Source: CAYNNP01 sp964398215
GTDB lineage: Bacteria > Planctomycetota > Planctomycetia > Pirellulales > Pirellulaceae
DNA length: 8,751 nucleotides
Assembly: GCA_964398215.1 (NCBI GenBank)
Contig: CAYNNP010000266.1
Location: 1 to 8,751, forward strand
Reading direction: 5' to 3'
Part shown: positions 1 to 6,296 of the stretch, piece after piece
How positions within the stretch are numbered: the stretch's first letter is position 1
How the letters are laid out: the number at the start of each line of letters is the position of its first letter
Position numbers and translations under genes: made by a program
The notes under the pieces: generated by a model
Databases searched by the model: none
The model's input: the letters and a program-made list of their open reading frames with translations, nothing else
Told to the model about the DNA's origin: nothing

Positions 1-35
1 TTGAACAATTCAGCGTTCCCAAAAAGCGCAACTCC

Positions 36-88
36 AAAAAGCGTGAGCGAGGGACCGAGTCAATATTGATTGTCCCTCGCTCACGCTT
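36..88 (-). terminator. Probable intrinsic terminator of the aroH operon (long inverted repeat)
   Basis: A perfect 17-base inverted repeat lies at 39-55 and 72-88 (AAGCGTGAGCGAGGGAC and its complement), with a 16-base loop. Read on the minus strand, the hairpin begins 53 bases after the stop codon of the 319-aa gene and ends in a run of five T (complement of 36-40), the layout of a Rho-independent terminator. The loop contains a second small palindrome, TCAATATTGA (60-69). The arms resemble intergenic palindromes I associate with Rhodopirellula-type genomes, so this may also be two copies of a dispersed repeat placed head to head. The remainder of 1-140 holds only a 10-base direct repeat, CCAAAAAGCG (19-28 and 34-43), and no gene. 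Confidence 0.6.
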
Positions 89-140
89 CGGGTTACCAGA
101 AAATCGTAACTGTGAACTGTGATCATCTAGAACACGATGC

Positions 141-1100
141 TTATTCGGGATCATACTCAGAAAGATCCAGCGTTTTGGCATTCGTGCGTTGGGGGGCCAA
201 CATCTGGTCAAGCGCTTTCAGGGCAACCGGCAAGGCAGAATCCGACTCCTGGTACTCGCGCCACCAACGCTCCAGGATCGTCGCCAGCGATTGGTCACCG
301 GCTCGCCAAAGCCTACAGGCTTGCTGGATGGGCAAATTTCCTTGGGGCAACAACTCAAGAGCTTGGCCGGCTTTCAGGACAATCGGAATGGAGCCCAATG
401 CCCACGGCAAACGAGAACCGCCGGTTGATGATTTTTCACGTGTGTGCAGTTTGGTCGCAATCCGAGTCATCAACCACACCATTCTTAATAGCTCTGGGAC
501 GGCCGGATCCACATCTGTCAAAGTGGCTTCGATCCACACAGTGCTCGCATCAGCATCAAAGCCACCATCGCCACCACAACAGGGTTGAACCGCAATCAAC
601 TCGGGTCTCGAAGGCCACCAGTCTGCGGGTGATCGATCACCCCAAATCTGCGATGCAACCTCAAGCAAAAGATCATCACCAAATTTGTCCCATTGGTCGT
701 GCAGCGGCTGAATCCGAAGCTTCAGTTGTTCGGCCAGCTTTGGAAACCGTGTTCGGTATGCCAGCCTGCATTCGGCAAGCGAGTTGCTGATCCCACTAGC
801 GATTTGCTCAAGCTGCATTTCGCCGCATCCAGCGCTGACCAACGCGATATTGATCGATCGCTTGTCATCATCAATCAACAACGACTGAGCAAACAGACTT
901 TCCCAAAAAGCTGCCACGTCGACACCAGCGGACAACAGTCGATTGTTGACATCGGTTGCCGAGCCCACCAACGCATTCTGGGTCTTGCCGTCAGTGCAAA
1001 CGTTGCCAGCTGCGACAACATAAGCCGCATGAATCGCACTCAGGTTAGGGCTTTCTGACCAACGCACCGAAACATTCTTTCGCGCCAATTCAATTCTCAC
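141..1100 (-). CDS. Conserved-looking protein of unknown function, translationally coupled to aroH
   Basis: I do not recognise this 319-residue protein. It has no signal peptide and no membrane segment, so it is probably cytoplasmic. It is rich in Leu, Ala and Trp and looks mostly helical. Visible landmarks are a Cys-Cys-Gly-Gly-Asp-Gly-Gly-Phe-Asp stretch at about residues 174-182, Trp-Trp pairs near 161-162 and 279-280, and an acidic C-terminus ending EYDPE. The only start that uses the whole frame is GTG at 1100, which lies inside the 3' end of aroH. The two genes overlap by 11 bases (1090-1100), and no clear Shine-Dalgarno sequence precedes the GTG, which fits translational coupling. The gene ends with TAA 53 bases before a strong hairpin with a U-tract. 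Its position suggests co-expression with chorismate mutase, but no role in aromatic metabolism can be read from the protein itself. Confidence 0.8.
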   Translation of the reverse strand: MRIELARKNVSVRWSESPNLSAIHAAYVVAAGNVCTDGKTQNALVGSATDVNNRLLSAGVDVAAFWESLFAQSLLIDDDKRSINIALVSAGCGEMQLEQIASGISNSLAECRLAYRTRFPKLAEQLKLRIQPLHDQWDKFGDDLLLEVASQIWGDRSPADWWPSRPELIAVQPCCGGDGGFDADASTVWIEATLTDVDPAVPELLRMVWLMTRIATKLHTREKSSTGGSRLPWALGSIPIVLKAGQALELLPQGNLPIQQACRLWRAGDQSLATILERWWREYQESDSALPVALKALDQMLAPQRTNAKTLDLSEYDPE

Positions 1101-1521
1101 TCATGTTGTCACGAATCCATTCTTCTAACTCGTCAAAATCAACAGGCGGAAGTTTTGACAGATCGGGGCGCAATTTGATCGCGTCGTGCAAATAAACGTG
1201 GCGAATTTCTGTTTGTGTTTTTGATGTATTCCAATGCAACATGATTCGAATGCACATTGGCAAGGCTCCGGGGACGGAGATTTCGTAGCCACACAAGAGA
1301 GGTACTTCCAAAAGCCCCAACTGTCGAGCAGCCAACGCCGGAAATTCGGCATTCAGGTCTTTGGTAACGGTGAAGAACGCACTCCCGATATCCTTGGCCT
1401 CAATTTCGTTTTGACGCAACATCAACGCCAAAAGCTGCCGGGTTGCCAGCAGAATTTGGTCTCGATCATCTTGTTCAACGGTGGTAGCGCCACGCACGCC
1501 TCGGCAAACGGTCATTGCCAT
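1090..1521 (-). CDS. aroH: Chorismate mutase, AroH type
   Basis: This protein catalyses the rearrangement of chorismate to prephenate, the branch point toward phenylalanine and tyrosine, in the cytoplasm. Its 143 residues match the monofunctional AroH fold known from Bacillus subtilis (127 aa, a trimer). The N-terminus has CRGVRGATTVE, in which Arg10 corresponds to the catalytic-site Arg7. Phe60 and Arg66 match Phe57 and Arg63. The CGYE motif gives Cys77 and Glu80, equivalent to Cys75 and Glu78. CIRIM supplies Arg92, the key Arg90 equivalent, and IRHVYL supplies Tyr110. LRPDL near 117-121 matches the C-terminal Arg116 region. About 18 acidic residues extend past the usual end (VDFDELEEWIRDNMSEN). 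ATG at 1521 is chosen because homology starts at once. The frame stays open to 1710, but that stretch does not resemble the family. ATG at 1515 is an alternative. The gene overlaps the downstream gene by 11 bases. Confidence 0.93.
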   Translation of the reverse strand: MAMTVCRGVRGATTVEQDDRDQILLATRQLLALMLRQNEIEAKDIGSAFFTVTKDLNAEFPALAARQLGLLEVPLLCGYEISVPGALPMCIRIMLHWNTSKTQTEIRHVYLHDAIKLRPDLSKLPPVDFDELEEWIRDNMSEN

Positions 1522-1551
1522 GGTTTCTTTTATTCCAATAGTTGTCCGCGA

Positions 1552-1573
1552 GGCTAGTTTTTTACGACTAGCC
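1552..1573 (-). promoter_or_regulatory. Hairpin in the aroH leader
   Basis: A perfect 7-base inverted repeat, GGCTAGT (1552-1558) and ACTAGCC (1567-1573), encloses an 8-base loop about 30 bases upstream of the aroH start. On the minus strand no T-run follows the stem, so it is not a standard terminator. It could be an operator or an mRNA leader structure, or it could be chance. The rest of the 1522-1724 gap must hold the divergent promoters of aroH and the small plus-strand gene. I found TATAGAAT-like -10 material at 1621-1628 but no well-spaced -35. Confidence 0.3.
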
Positions 1574-1724
1574 CGTATCGCATGTCTTTTTCCAAACAAT
1601 CCTTGCCAACACAGCGGTACTATAGAATAAAGCTGCGGTTGCCGATAATCCGGTAATGCAGCAGTTCCGATTAATCTGGCCGCTGTCGTCCGCTCCATCC
1701 GTCCAATCACCCAGTCGTTTGAAT

Positions 1725-1976
1725 ATGCCAGCTCGCAGCCGATATCAAGAAAAAATCATCAAGAATTACTTCGAGAATCGCGACTCCATTGGGCTGCAAA
1801 AGGCCCAGGAATGCGTCACGGAGTTGTATTTAAGTGAAGGCAAGAAGCGAGCGACCATCTGGAAACGGCTGGCCAGCCATCTTGAAAAAATGGGTCTGCC
1901 TGCCAGCCAAATTCAGCACTTGCAGGAACAAGACAACCCAGAATTGGTCGCAAATGTCTTGAAGGACCATTTTTAG
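1725..1976 (+). CDS. Small basic helical protein of unknown function
   Basis: An 83-residue protein if translation starts at ATG 1725. It begins MPARSRYQEKIIKNYFENRD and is highly charged, with Lys/Arg/Glu-rich segments predicted to form three or four helices. There is no signal peptide, membrane segment or cysteine pair motif. A pattern of the type ENRDSIGLQKAQECVTELYL, then EGKKRATIWKRL, then LPASQIQHLQEQDNP, looks like a compact helical domain, and I have the impression of similar small conserved proteins in Planctomycetes. That is memory, not a search result. The frame is open back to ATG 1656, but the extra 23 residues have no such character and 1725 gives the cleaner start. No strong Shine-Dalgarno sequence is seen at either. 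It lies divergent from aroH and 171 bases before floA. Its function is unknown. The basic N-terminal half could suit nucleic-acid binding, but nothing proves it. Confidence 0.7.
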   Translation: MPARSRYQEKIIKNYFENRDSIGLQKAQECVTELYLSEGKKRATIWKRLASHLEKMGLPASQIQHLQEQDNPELVANVLKDHF

Positions 1977-2090
1977 CGGCGATCTAGGATTCATGGATGC
2001 CGACCCGCCGCTCCAGAATCTATCGATACCTAGCTGACAACCGTCCATCGCTTACTTGCACAGCATGTAACAAGCCCGATATCATCAGAG

Positions 2091-2125
2091 GTAGCTGATG
2101 GCCTGCGGAAGGCCGTCTTTCCTAC
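2091..2125 (+). repeat. REP-like palindromic element upstream of floA
   Basis: This 35-base element begins GTAGCTG and ends CCTAC, so GTAG (2091-2094) can pair with CTAC (2122-2125). Inside is a hairpin: GATGGCCT (2097-2104) pairs with AGGCCGTC (2110-2117) through one G-U wobble, with a GCGGA loop. The ends GTAGCTG and CCTAC are shared with the minus-strand reading of the two 40-base repeats at 5177 and 6297, although the central hairpin differs. It lies 22 bases before the floA start, so it would be in or next to the floA leader. The rest of the 1977-2147 gap shows no gene. A weak TTGCAC (2056-2061), 18-base spacer, TATCAT (2080-2085) arrangement could be a promoter. Confidence 0.5.
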
Positions 2126-2147
2126 ACGATGAGATGCAGGCTTTGCC

Positions 2148-3095
2148 ATGGGTACGTTCGCGATCATTGCCATTCTAGTAGTGGTGTTCCTTGTCGCCGT
2201 TTTGGGCTTCTTCTTCATTCGCTATGGGAAGCTCTGGTTCCAAGCGTACATGTCGGTCGCAGATGTGTCGTTGATCAGCCTGATCCGCATGCACTTTACG
2301 AAAGTGAATCCAAACGTGATTGTGCAAGCCAAAGTCATGGCCGCACAAGCTGGATTGAATATCGATCGCCGAACCGGGATCAGCACCCGCCGCTTAGAAG
2401 CCCACTATTTGGCTGGCGGTAATGTGATGAATATTATTCACGCGATTATCGCGGCCCACCGTGCTGAAATTCCGTTGGACTTTGATCAGGCCGCAGCGAT
2501 TGACCTTGCCGGGCGAGACGTTTTGGACGCCGTTCAAACCAGCGTTTATCCAAAAGTCATCGATTGCCCCGACGCAGCTCGAAGTGGCAAAACAACGCTC
2601 AGTGCGATTACCAAAAATGGTATCGAGTTGCGTGTTCGTGCTCGTGTTACCGTCCGTACCAACTTGGAACAATTGATTGGTGGTGCTACCGAGGACACAG
2701 TGATCGCGCGTGTTGGTGAAGCCATCATTAGTTCGATTGGTTCCGCTGACAGCCATTTTGATGTACTGGAAAACCCAGACATGATCACTCGCGTTGTACT
2801 CGATCGTGGACTGGATGCACAAACTGCGTTCGAGATCGTTTCGATTGACATCGGCGACATTGACGTTGGCGAAAACATTGGCGCACGATTGCAAAGTGAT
2901 CAGGCCGAAGCCGATACACGTGTCGCGCGGGCAAAAGCCGAACGGCGTCGTGCCGAGGCGATCGCGGAAGAACAGCAGATGAAGGCCAAAGTTGCCGAGA
3001 ATAAATCGCAGCTGGTTCTAGCGGAAGCTTCCGTGCCAATGGCGATGGCCGAAGCCTTCAAGGCGGGGCGGATCACGGCTCCAGGCCAAGGCTGA
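2148..3095 (+). CDS. floA: Flotillin-like membrane scaffold protein FloA
   Basis: FloA proteins organise functional membrane microdomains and influence membrane fluidity and the assembly of membrane complexes. This 315-residue protein has one hydrophobic segment at residues 4-24 (IIAILVVVFLVAVLGFFF) followed by the SPFH/Band 7 domain, roughly 30-245, with family stretches such as FTKVNPNVIVQAKVMA, the IDRRTGISTRRLEAHYLAGG region and ELRVRARVTVRTN. A charged Ala/Glu/Lys/Arg-rich coiled coil occupies about 250-300 (QAEADTRVARAKAERRRAEA and on), and the chain ends TAPGQG. The length is close to the roughly 330 residues of Bacillus FloA. ATG 2148 follows GCAGG at 2136-2140, a usable Shine-Dalgarno sequence. 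The NfeD-like gene that often accompanies flotillins is not adjacent here. Instead an alpha/beta hydrolase gene begins three bases after the stop, so the two are probably co-translated. Confidence 0.93.
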   Translation: MGTFAIIAILVVVFLVAVLGFFFIRYGKLWFQAYMSVADVSLISLIRMHFTKVNPNVIVQAKVMAAQAGLNIDRRTGISTRRLEAHYLAGGNVMNIIHAIIAAHRAEIPLDFDQAAAIDLAGRDVLDAVQTSVYPKVIDCPDAARSGKTTLSAITKNGIELRVRARVTVRTNLEQLIGGATEDTVIARVGEAIISSIGSADSHFDVLENPDMITRVVLDRGLDAQTAFEIVSIDIGDIDVGENIGARLQSDQAEADTRVARAKAERRRAEAIAEEQQMKAKVAENKSQLVLAEASVPMAMAEAFKAGRITAPGQG

Positions 3096-3098
3096 TCT

Positions 3099-3878
3099 TT
3101 GGCTCGACGTTCGTATCGCGTTGATTTTCCTTCCGGCAGTGGTCAACATACACTTGCCGGAATTGTTGATAAACCAACAGATACTGACGCGCCAATTGTC
3201 GTCTTCAGCCATTGCTTTACATGCAACAAGGACCTGAAGTCGATCGTGCGGATCTCACGCGCACTTGCCGATGACGGCATCGCTGTCCTACGGTTCGATA
3301 TGACCGGTCTTGGAGGTAGCCAAGGCGATTTTTCACAAACCAATTTCACCACCAACTGCGCCGACCTTCGCTCAGCAATCGAATTCGCTGGCAAAGAAAT
3401 TGGCCCTGTGACCGCATTGATTGGGCACAGTTTTGGAGGCGCCGCTTCAATGGCTGTTGCAGGCGCCTATCCGCCTGCGGACCTCAAGGCGCTGGTCACT
3501 TTGGCTGCACCGTCCGACACCGGGCACCTAGCTGATCTGCTGCTGCGCATGAATCCCGAAATCGGTAGCAAGGGACGCGGCGAAGTTGAAATCGGCGGAT
3601 ACCGCTGGCAAATTGATAGACAGATGGTTGATGATTTTCGCAAGTACGATTTGAGCCAAGTCATTCCAAACATCAAAGTGCCGACCGTGATCGTGCATTC
3701 GATTGACGATGAAACACTGGCATTCGACCAAGCGATCAACATTCTGAACCTGATCCGCCAGAATAATCCCAACGTCAGTATCAGCGCATTGGCAAAGGCC
3801 GGCCATTTGCTGACCGAACAAGAAAATTGGCAGAACGCGGCAACGGTGATCGCAAGCTTTCTGCATCGACACGCCTAA
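3099..3878 (+). CDS. Alpha/beta hydrolase, stand-alone relative of hydrolase-OsmC fusion proteins
   Basis: A 259-residue cytoplasmic serine hydrolase with no signal peptide. Strand, oxyanion and turn regions read VVFSHCFTCNKDLKSIVRIS (35-54) and AVLRFDMTGLGGSQGDFSQT (62-81). The nucleophile elbow GHSFGG puts the catalytic serine at 111, the acid is probably Asp204 (or 203) in HSIDDE, and His236 in AGHLL completes the triad. The FSHCFTC, RFDxTGLG and DFxxTNF signatures are those of the hydrolase half of bifunctional alpha/beta hydrolase/OsmC proteins. Here the chain ends right after the hydrolase fold (ASFLHRHA), so the OsmC peroxidase-like domain is absent. The substrate is unknown, and an esterase or thioesterase-like role is only a guess. 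TTG at 3099, three bases after the floA stop, is the only start giving the full N-terminal strand, and coupling to floA would explain the weak start. Confidence 0.88.
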   Translation: MARRSYRVDFPSGSGQHTLAGIVDKPTDTDAPIVVFSHCFTCNKDLKSIVRISRALADDGIAVLRFDMTGLGGSQGDFSQTNFTTNCADLRSAIEFAGKEIGPVTALIGHSFGGAASMAVAGAYPPADLKALVTLAAPSDTGHLADLLLRMNPEIGSKGRGEVEIGGYRWQIDRQMVDDFRKYDLSQVIPNIKVPTVIVHSIDDETLAFDQAINILNLIRQNNPNVSISALAKAGHLLTEQENWQNAATVIASFLHRHA

Positions 3879-3932
3879 CATTCTCATATCAACGCTTCAA
3901 TTCAATGAACTTCTAGCTTGTGGTGCTTCGCC

Positions 3933-5141
3933 ATGTGTATTCCAAGACGAGTGATTGCGATCTTCTTTCTGATCGCGGTTCACTGTGCTACTCACGCCGA
4001 AACGATCCAAATCGGCCCCAAGGATGATTGGTTTACCATGCTTTCCAGCAATGGACTGCAGCCAGGTGACGAAGTCGTTCTTCGCAGCGGAACCTACAGC
4101 GACTCAAGACGTTTGACGATTCGTCACAGTGGAGCGGCTGGCAAACCGATCACGATCCGCGCGGCAGCCGGAGAGAAAGTCGTCTTCAAGCGTCCCGATG
4201 CCAAGCAAAACACATTCAACTTGGAAGGCTGCCGGCATTTGCGGTTAATCGGTTTAGAAATCACTGGTGGAGCAGCCGGGATACGGATAGCTCCCCTTCA
4301 AGACGTCCAGCCAAACAACGTCGTTTTGGAAGGGCTGCACATTCACCACATTGGTGGAGTTGCGGTGACATGTAACCACGAAGGAGGTAGGTATCACCAC
4401 ATGACGTTTCGCGGAAACCATATTCACCACACTGCTGGCCATGGCGAAGCGTTTTACTTAGGTGGCAATCATGCGACGGCGATCATTTCTGATTCGATCG
4501 TTGAAAACAATTACATCCATCATCTTAATGGCGATCATGTTAGCCAAGGTGATGGTATCGAGATCAAGCAGGGCAGTTTTGGAAATCGCATCGTCGGTAA
4601 CGTGATCCACGACACCAAGTACCCGGGTATCACGGTTTATGGCACTGCTGGCAAAGCAAGGAATGTGATCGAAAATAACTTGATCTGGAACTCGGATAAT
4701 AACGGTATCCAAGCCGCCGCCGACGCAATCATCCGCGGCAACTTTATCGCAAACGCGGCAAGCAGTGGGATCTACTCTCGCGAACATCAGGGAGCCAAGC
4801 CAGGAAACTTGCGAATCGAAGGCAACGAAGTGATTGCCAAAAGAGGCTCGGCTGTACGAGTGATTGGTGGGCAACAAGGCACAGCCAACGCAAAAATCGA
4901 ATTGATCAACAACCGACTCTTTGCAAGAAACGCGATAGCGATCCGGATCGACAACAAAATCACAGTAACAGCGAAACAGAATCGCGGACTAGGAAACGTT
5001 ACCGGTTGGAGTCCCACAGCGCAGGCATGGAAAACCGATGCAACAGACCGTACACCTACTCTTCCAGCACTAAACAAAAATCCAGTCTGGAATCACCTCA
5101 ATCGCCAAGCAGTCGAACAAACCTTCGGTCGCGGTCGTTAA
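3933..5141 (+). CDS. Secreted right-handed parallel beta-helix protein (pectate-lyase-like fold)
   Basis: An exported protein, about 402 residues from ATG 3933. A basic N-terminus (PRR) and hydrophobic core (VIAIFFLIAVHC) are followed by a likely signal peptidase I site after ATHA. TTG 3918 would add five residues and is possible, but ATG gives the better signal peptide. The mature start has PGDEVVLRSGTY and GKPITIRAAAGEKVVF, typical of the N-terminal cap of PL6-like and related beta-helix proteins. Then come repeated coils of the form N-x-I-x-(H/N), for example HIHHIGG, NHIHHTAG, NYIHHLNG, NVIHDTKYPGI, NLIWNSDNNGI and NFIANAASSGI, each about 23-31 residues long. This fold is used for binding or cleaving polysaccharides. 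A lyase activity is inferred from the fold alone, because I cannot place catalytic residues. It follows the hydrolase gene by 54 bases on the same strand, so it may share a transcript. Confidence 0.85.
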   Translation: MCIPRRVIAIFFLIAVHCATHAETIQIGPKDDWFTMLSSNGLQPGDEVVLRSGTYSDSRRLTIRHSGAAGKPITIRAAAGEKVVFKRPDAKQNTFNLEGCRHLRLIGLEITGGAAGIRIAPLQDVQPNNVVLEGLHIHHIGGVAVTCNHEGGRYHHMTFRGNHIHHTAGHGEAFYLGGNHATAIISDSIVENNYIHHLNGDHVSQGDGIEIKQGSFGNRIVGNVIHDTKYPGITVYGTAGKARNVIENNLIWNSDNNGIQAAADAIIRGNFIANAASSGIYSREHQGAKPGNLRIEGNEVIAKRGSAVRVIGGQQGTANAKIELINNRLFARNAIAIRIDNKITVTAKQNRGLGNVTGWSPTAQAWKTDATDRTPTLPALNKNPVWNHLNRQAVEQTFGRGR

Positions 5142-5176
5142 AAACGCTAGACTGAAACATTGTTGAAAGTGACTAC

Positions 5177-5216
5177 GTAGGCCGTATCCAGCAAACTTTT
5201 AGTTTGTGCAGCTACG
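5177..5216 (-). repeat. REP-like 40-base palindromic repeat, copy 1
   Basis: The element reads GTAG, GCCGTATCCA, then GCAAAC-TTTTA-GTTTGT, then GCAGCTACG. The central arms 5191-5196 and 5202-5207 form a six-pair stem with one G-U wobble. The outer feet CGTAG (5176-5180) and CTACG (5212-5216) also pair. It matches the copy at 6297-6336 at 38 of 40 positions. It lies 35 bases after the beta-helix gene and 43 bases before the EEP gene. A GTAG foot beside a hairpin is the hallmark of REP sequences handled by RAYT transposases. No T-run follows, so it is not a classic terminator. Confidence 0.75.
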
Positions 5217-5245
5217 GCGGCGATCCTAAATCAGTTGGCTCATGT

Positions 5246-5250
5246 AGGGG
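5246..5250 (+). promoter_or_regulatory. Ribosome-binding site of the EEP gene
   Basis: AGGGG lies nine bases before ATG 5260, a good Shine-Dalgarno sequence and distance. It is the clearest one in the window and supports this start. A second purine stretch, GAGGA, touches the start codon and is too close to be the main site. Confidence 0.55.
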
Positions 5251-5259
5251 AAATGAGGA

Positions 5260-6279
5260 ATGCCGAAGATCAAGGTGACTAGTTGGAACATCGAGCACAT
5301 GCACGACTGGTTCGATGATACAGAACCGAATGTGGTTTCGGATTTCGTAGCGGTGGCGACAAAGGTTGCTAACGTCATCGACGAAATCTCGCCTGATATT
5401 TTGTGTATCCAAGAAGGCCCAAATCGGATCCATCAAATCCGCAACTTCTTTGCAAACTTCGTTTCCGGATCTTGGAATTTTTTCCAAAGCGATACAGGCG
5501 GCACGCAGCGGTGCTACATCGCCGTGAACGAAGCCGCACCAATCATAGGCGTGGATGAAATTGACTTCATTGCGGATGCTTGGAAATATCCGTTCTTGAC
5601 GCATACCGAGTCAACACGCACGTACAACGAGAAACTGCAGAAGTTCACACGACTGCCCGTCGAGTTGCTTGTTGAAACGACTTCCGGTTCTTTTTCCGTT
5701 GTCTGCCTTCATTTGAAATCAAAATTCAGCCAGATCTCCTCCCGAGCCCGTTCGTCAAATCCTGTCACCCGATCAACTGCAATCGCCGAAGGTCTCGAGC
5801 AGCGGGCTAGAATTCTGCAAGAGGCAAAGATGATGCGTGAGTACGTTCAGGAGCATCCCTTTGACGCGGAAGTAGCAGGGCGGATGCTGATTGTTGGTGA
5901 CCTGAATGATGGTGAGGGCGTTGATTTTTTTGAGAAGCGTTTTTTCGGAACCGATCTGATCGAACGGATCACGGGAGACCTAAACCATCTCGATCATAGT
6001 CTCACGCACCTTCTCGATCGTGTCCCTGCACCAGATCGGTTCACGGCTGTCTTTTTTGATCGGCTTGATCGCGAGTTGCGACACATCCTGCTGGACCACA
6101 TCATGGCAACTCCTCGTTTCCTGGCTCCGACGGGACTGCGTGTTGATCAGGCCTCGGCAACAATTGATCATGCCGCGTACCTAGCCGAAAACACAGGTGA
6201 CTGGACGCGGAATTCAAAGCCAAACAGAAAAAAGTATCCAAGTGACCATCGTCCTGCTTCAGTCTTGGTCAGATTCTGA
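5260..6279 (+). CDS. Endonuclease/exonuclease/phosphatase (EEP) superfamily protein
   Basis: A 339-residue metal-dependent phosphoesterase of the DNase I/exonuclease III/inositol-polyphosphatase fold. All hallmark motifs are present in order: SWNIE with Asn10, LCIQEGP with Glu52 (metal ligand), VVCLHLKSK with His151, VGDLNDGEG with Asp214 and Asn216, LLDHIMAT with Asp279/His280, and the terminal SDHRPASV with Asp329/His330 (catalytic pair). It lacks an obvious signal peptide, so it is probably cytoplasmic. A charged helical stretch (residues 172-205) lies between the HLKSK and GDLND motifs, as in several bacterial EEP proteins. The substrate cannot be deduced: DNA, RNA, a phospholipid head group or another phosphodiester are all possible. 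The gene stands alone, bracketed by two 40-base repeats in the same orientation, and converges on the large exported-protein gene. Confidence 0.88.
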   Translation: MPKIKVTSWNIEHMHDWFDDTEPNVVSDFVAVATKVANVIDEISPDILCIQEGPNRIHQIRNFFANFVSGSWNFFQSDTGGTQRCYIAVNEAAPIIGVDEIDFIADAWKYPFLTHTESTRTYNEKLQKFTRLPVELLVETTSGSFSVVCLHLKSKFSQISSRARSSNPVTRSTAIAEGLEQRARILQEAKMMREYVQEHPFDAEVAGRMLIVGDLNDGEGVDFFEKRFFGTDLIERITGDLNHLDHSLTHLLDRVPAPDRFTAVFFDRLDRELRHILLDHIMATPRFLAPTGLRVDQASATIDHAAYLAENTGDWTRNSKPNRKKYPSDHRPASVLVRF

Positions 6280-6296
6280 TATTGGAATGAAAGCGA

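Noticed and set aside
19..43. Two copies of CCAAAAAGCG 15 bases apart
   Set aside because: Too short to call a repeat element; the second copy overlaps the terminator stem and U-tract, and the first may be chance.
70..790. Overlapping plus-strand frames of 172 and 217 codons
   Set aside because: They lie antisense to the 319-aa gene, have low-complexity Ser/Pro/His-rich translations and no domain features, and one starts inside the terminator hairpin.
1522..1710. N-terminal extension of AroH to an upstream start at 1710
   Set aside because: The added 63 residues do not resemble the family, whose homology starts right at ATG 1521, and the stretch covers the intergenic control region.
1656..1724. 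N-terminal extension of the 83-aa protein from ATG 1656
   Set aside because: The extra 23 residues differ in composition from the charged helical body and the ATG at 1725 is a simpler start.
2394..2894. Minus-strand 166-codon frame
   Set aside because: Fully antisense to the well-supported floA gene, with an Asn/Val-rich translation lacking any domain.
4458..4877. Minus-strand 139-codon frame
   Set aside because: Shadow of the beta-helix gene, whose repeated codons keep the opposite strand open.
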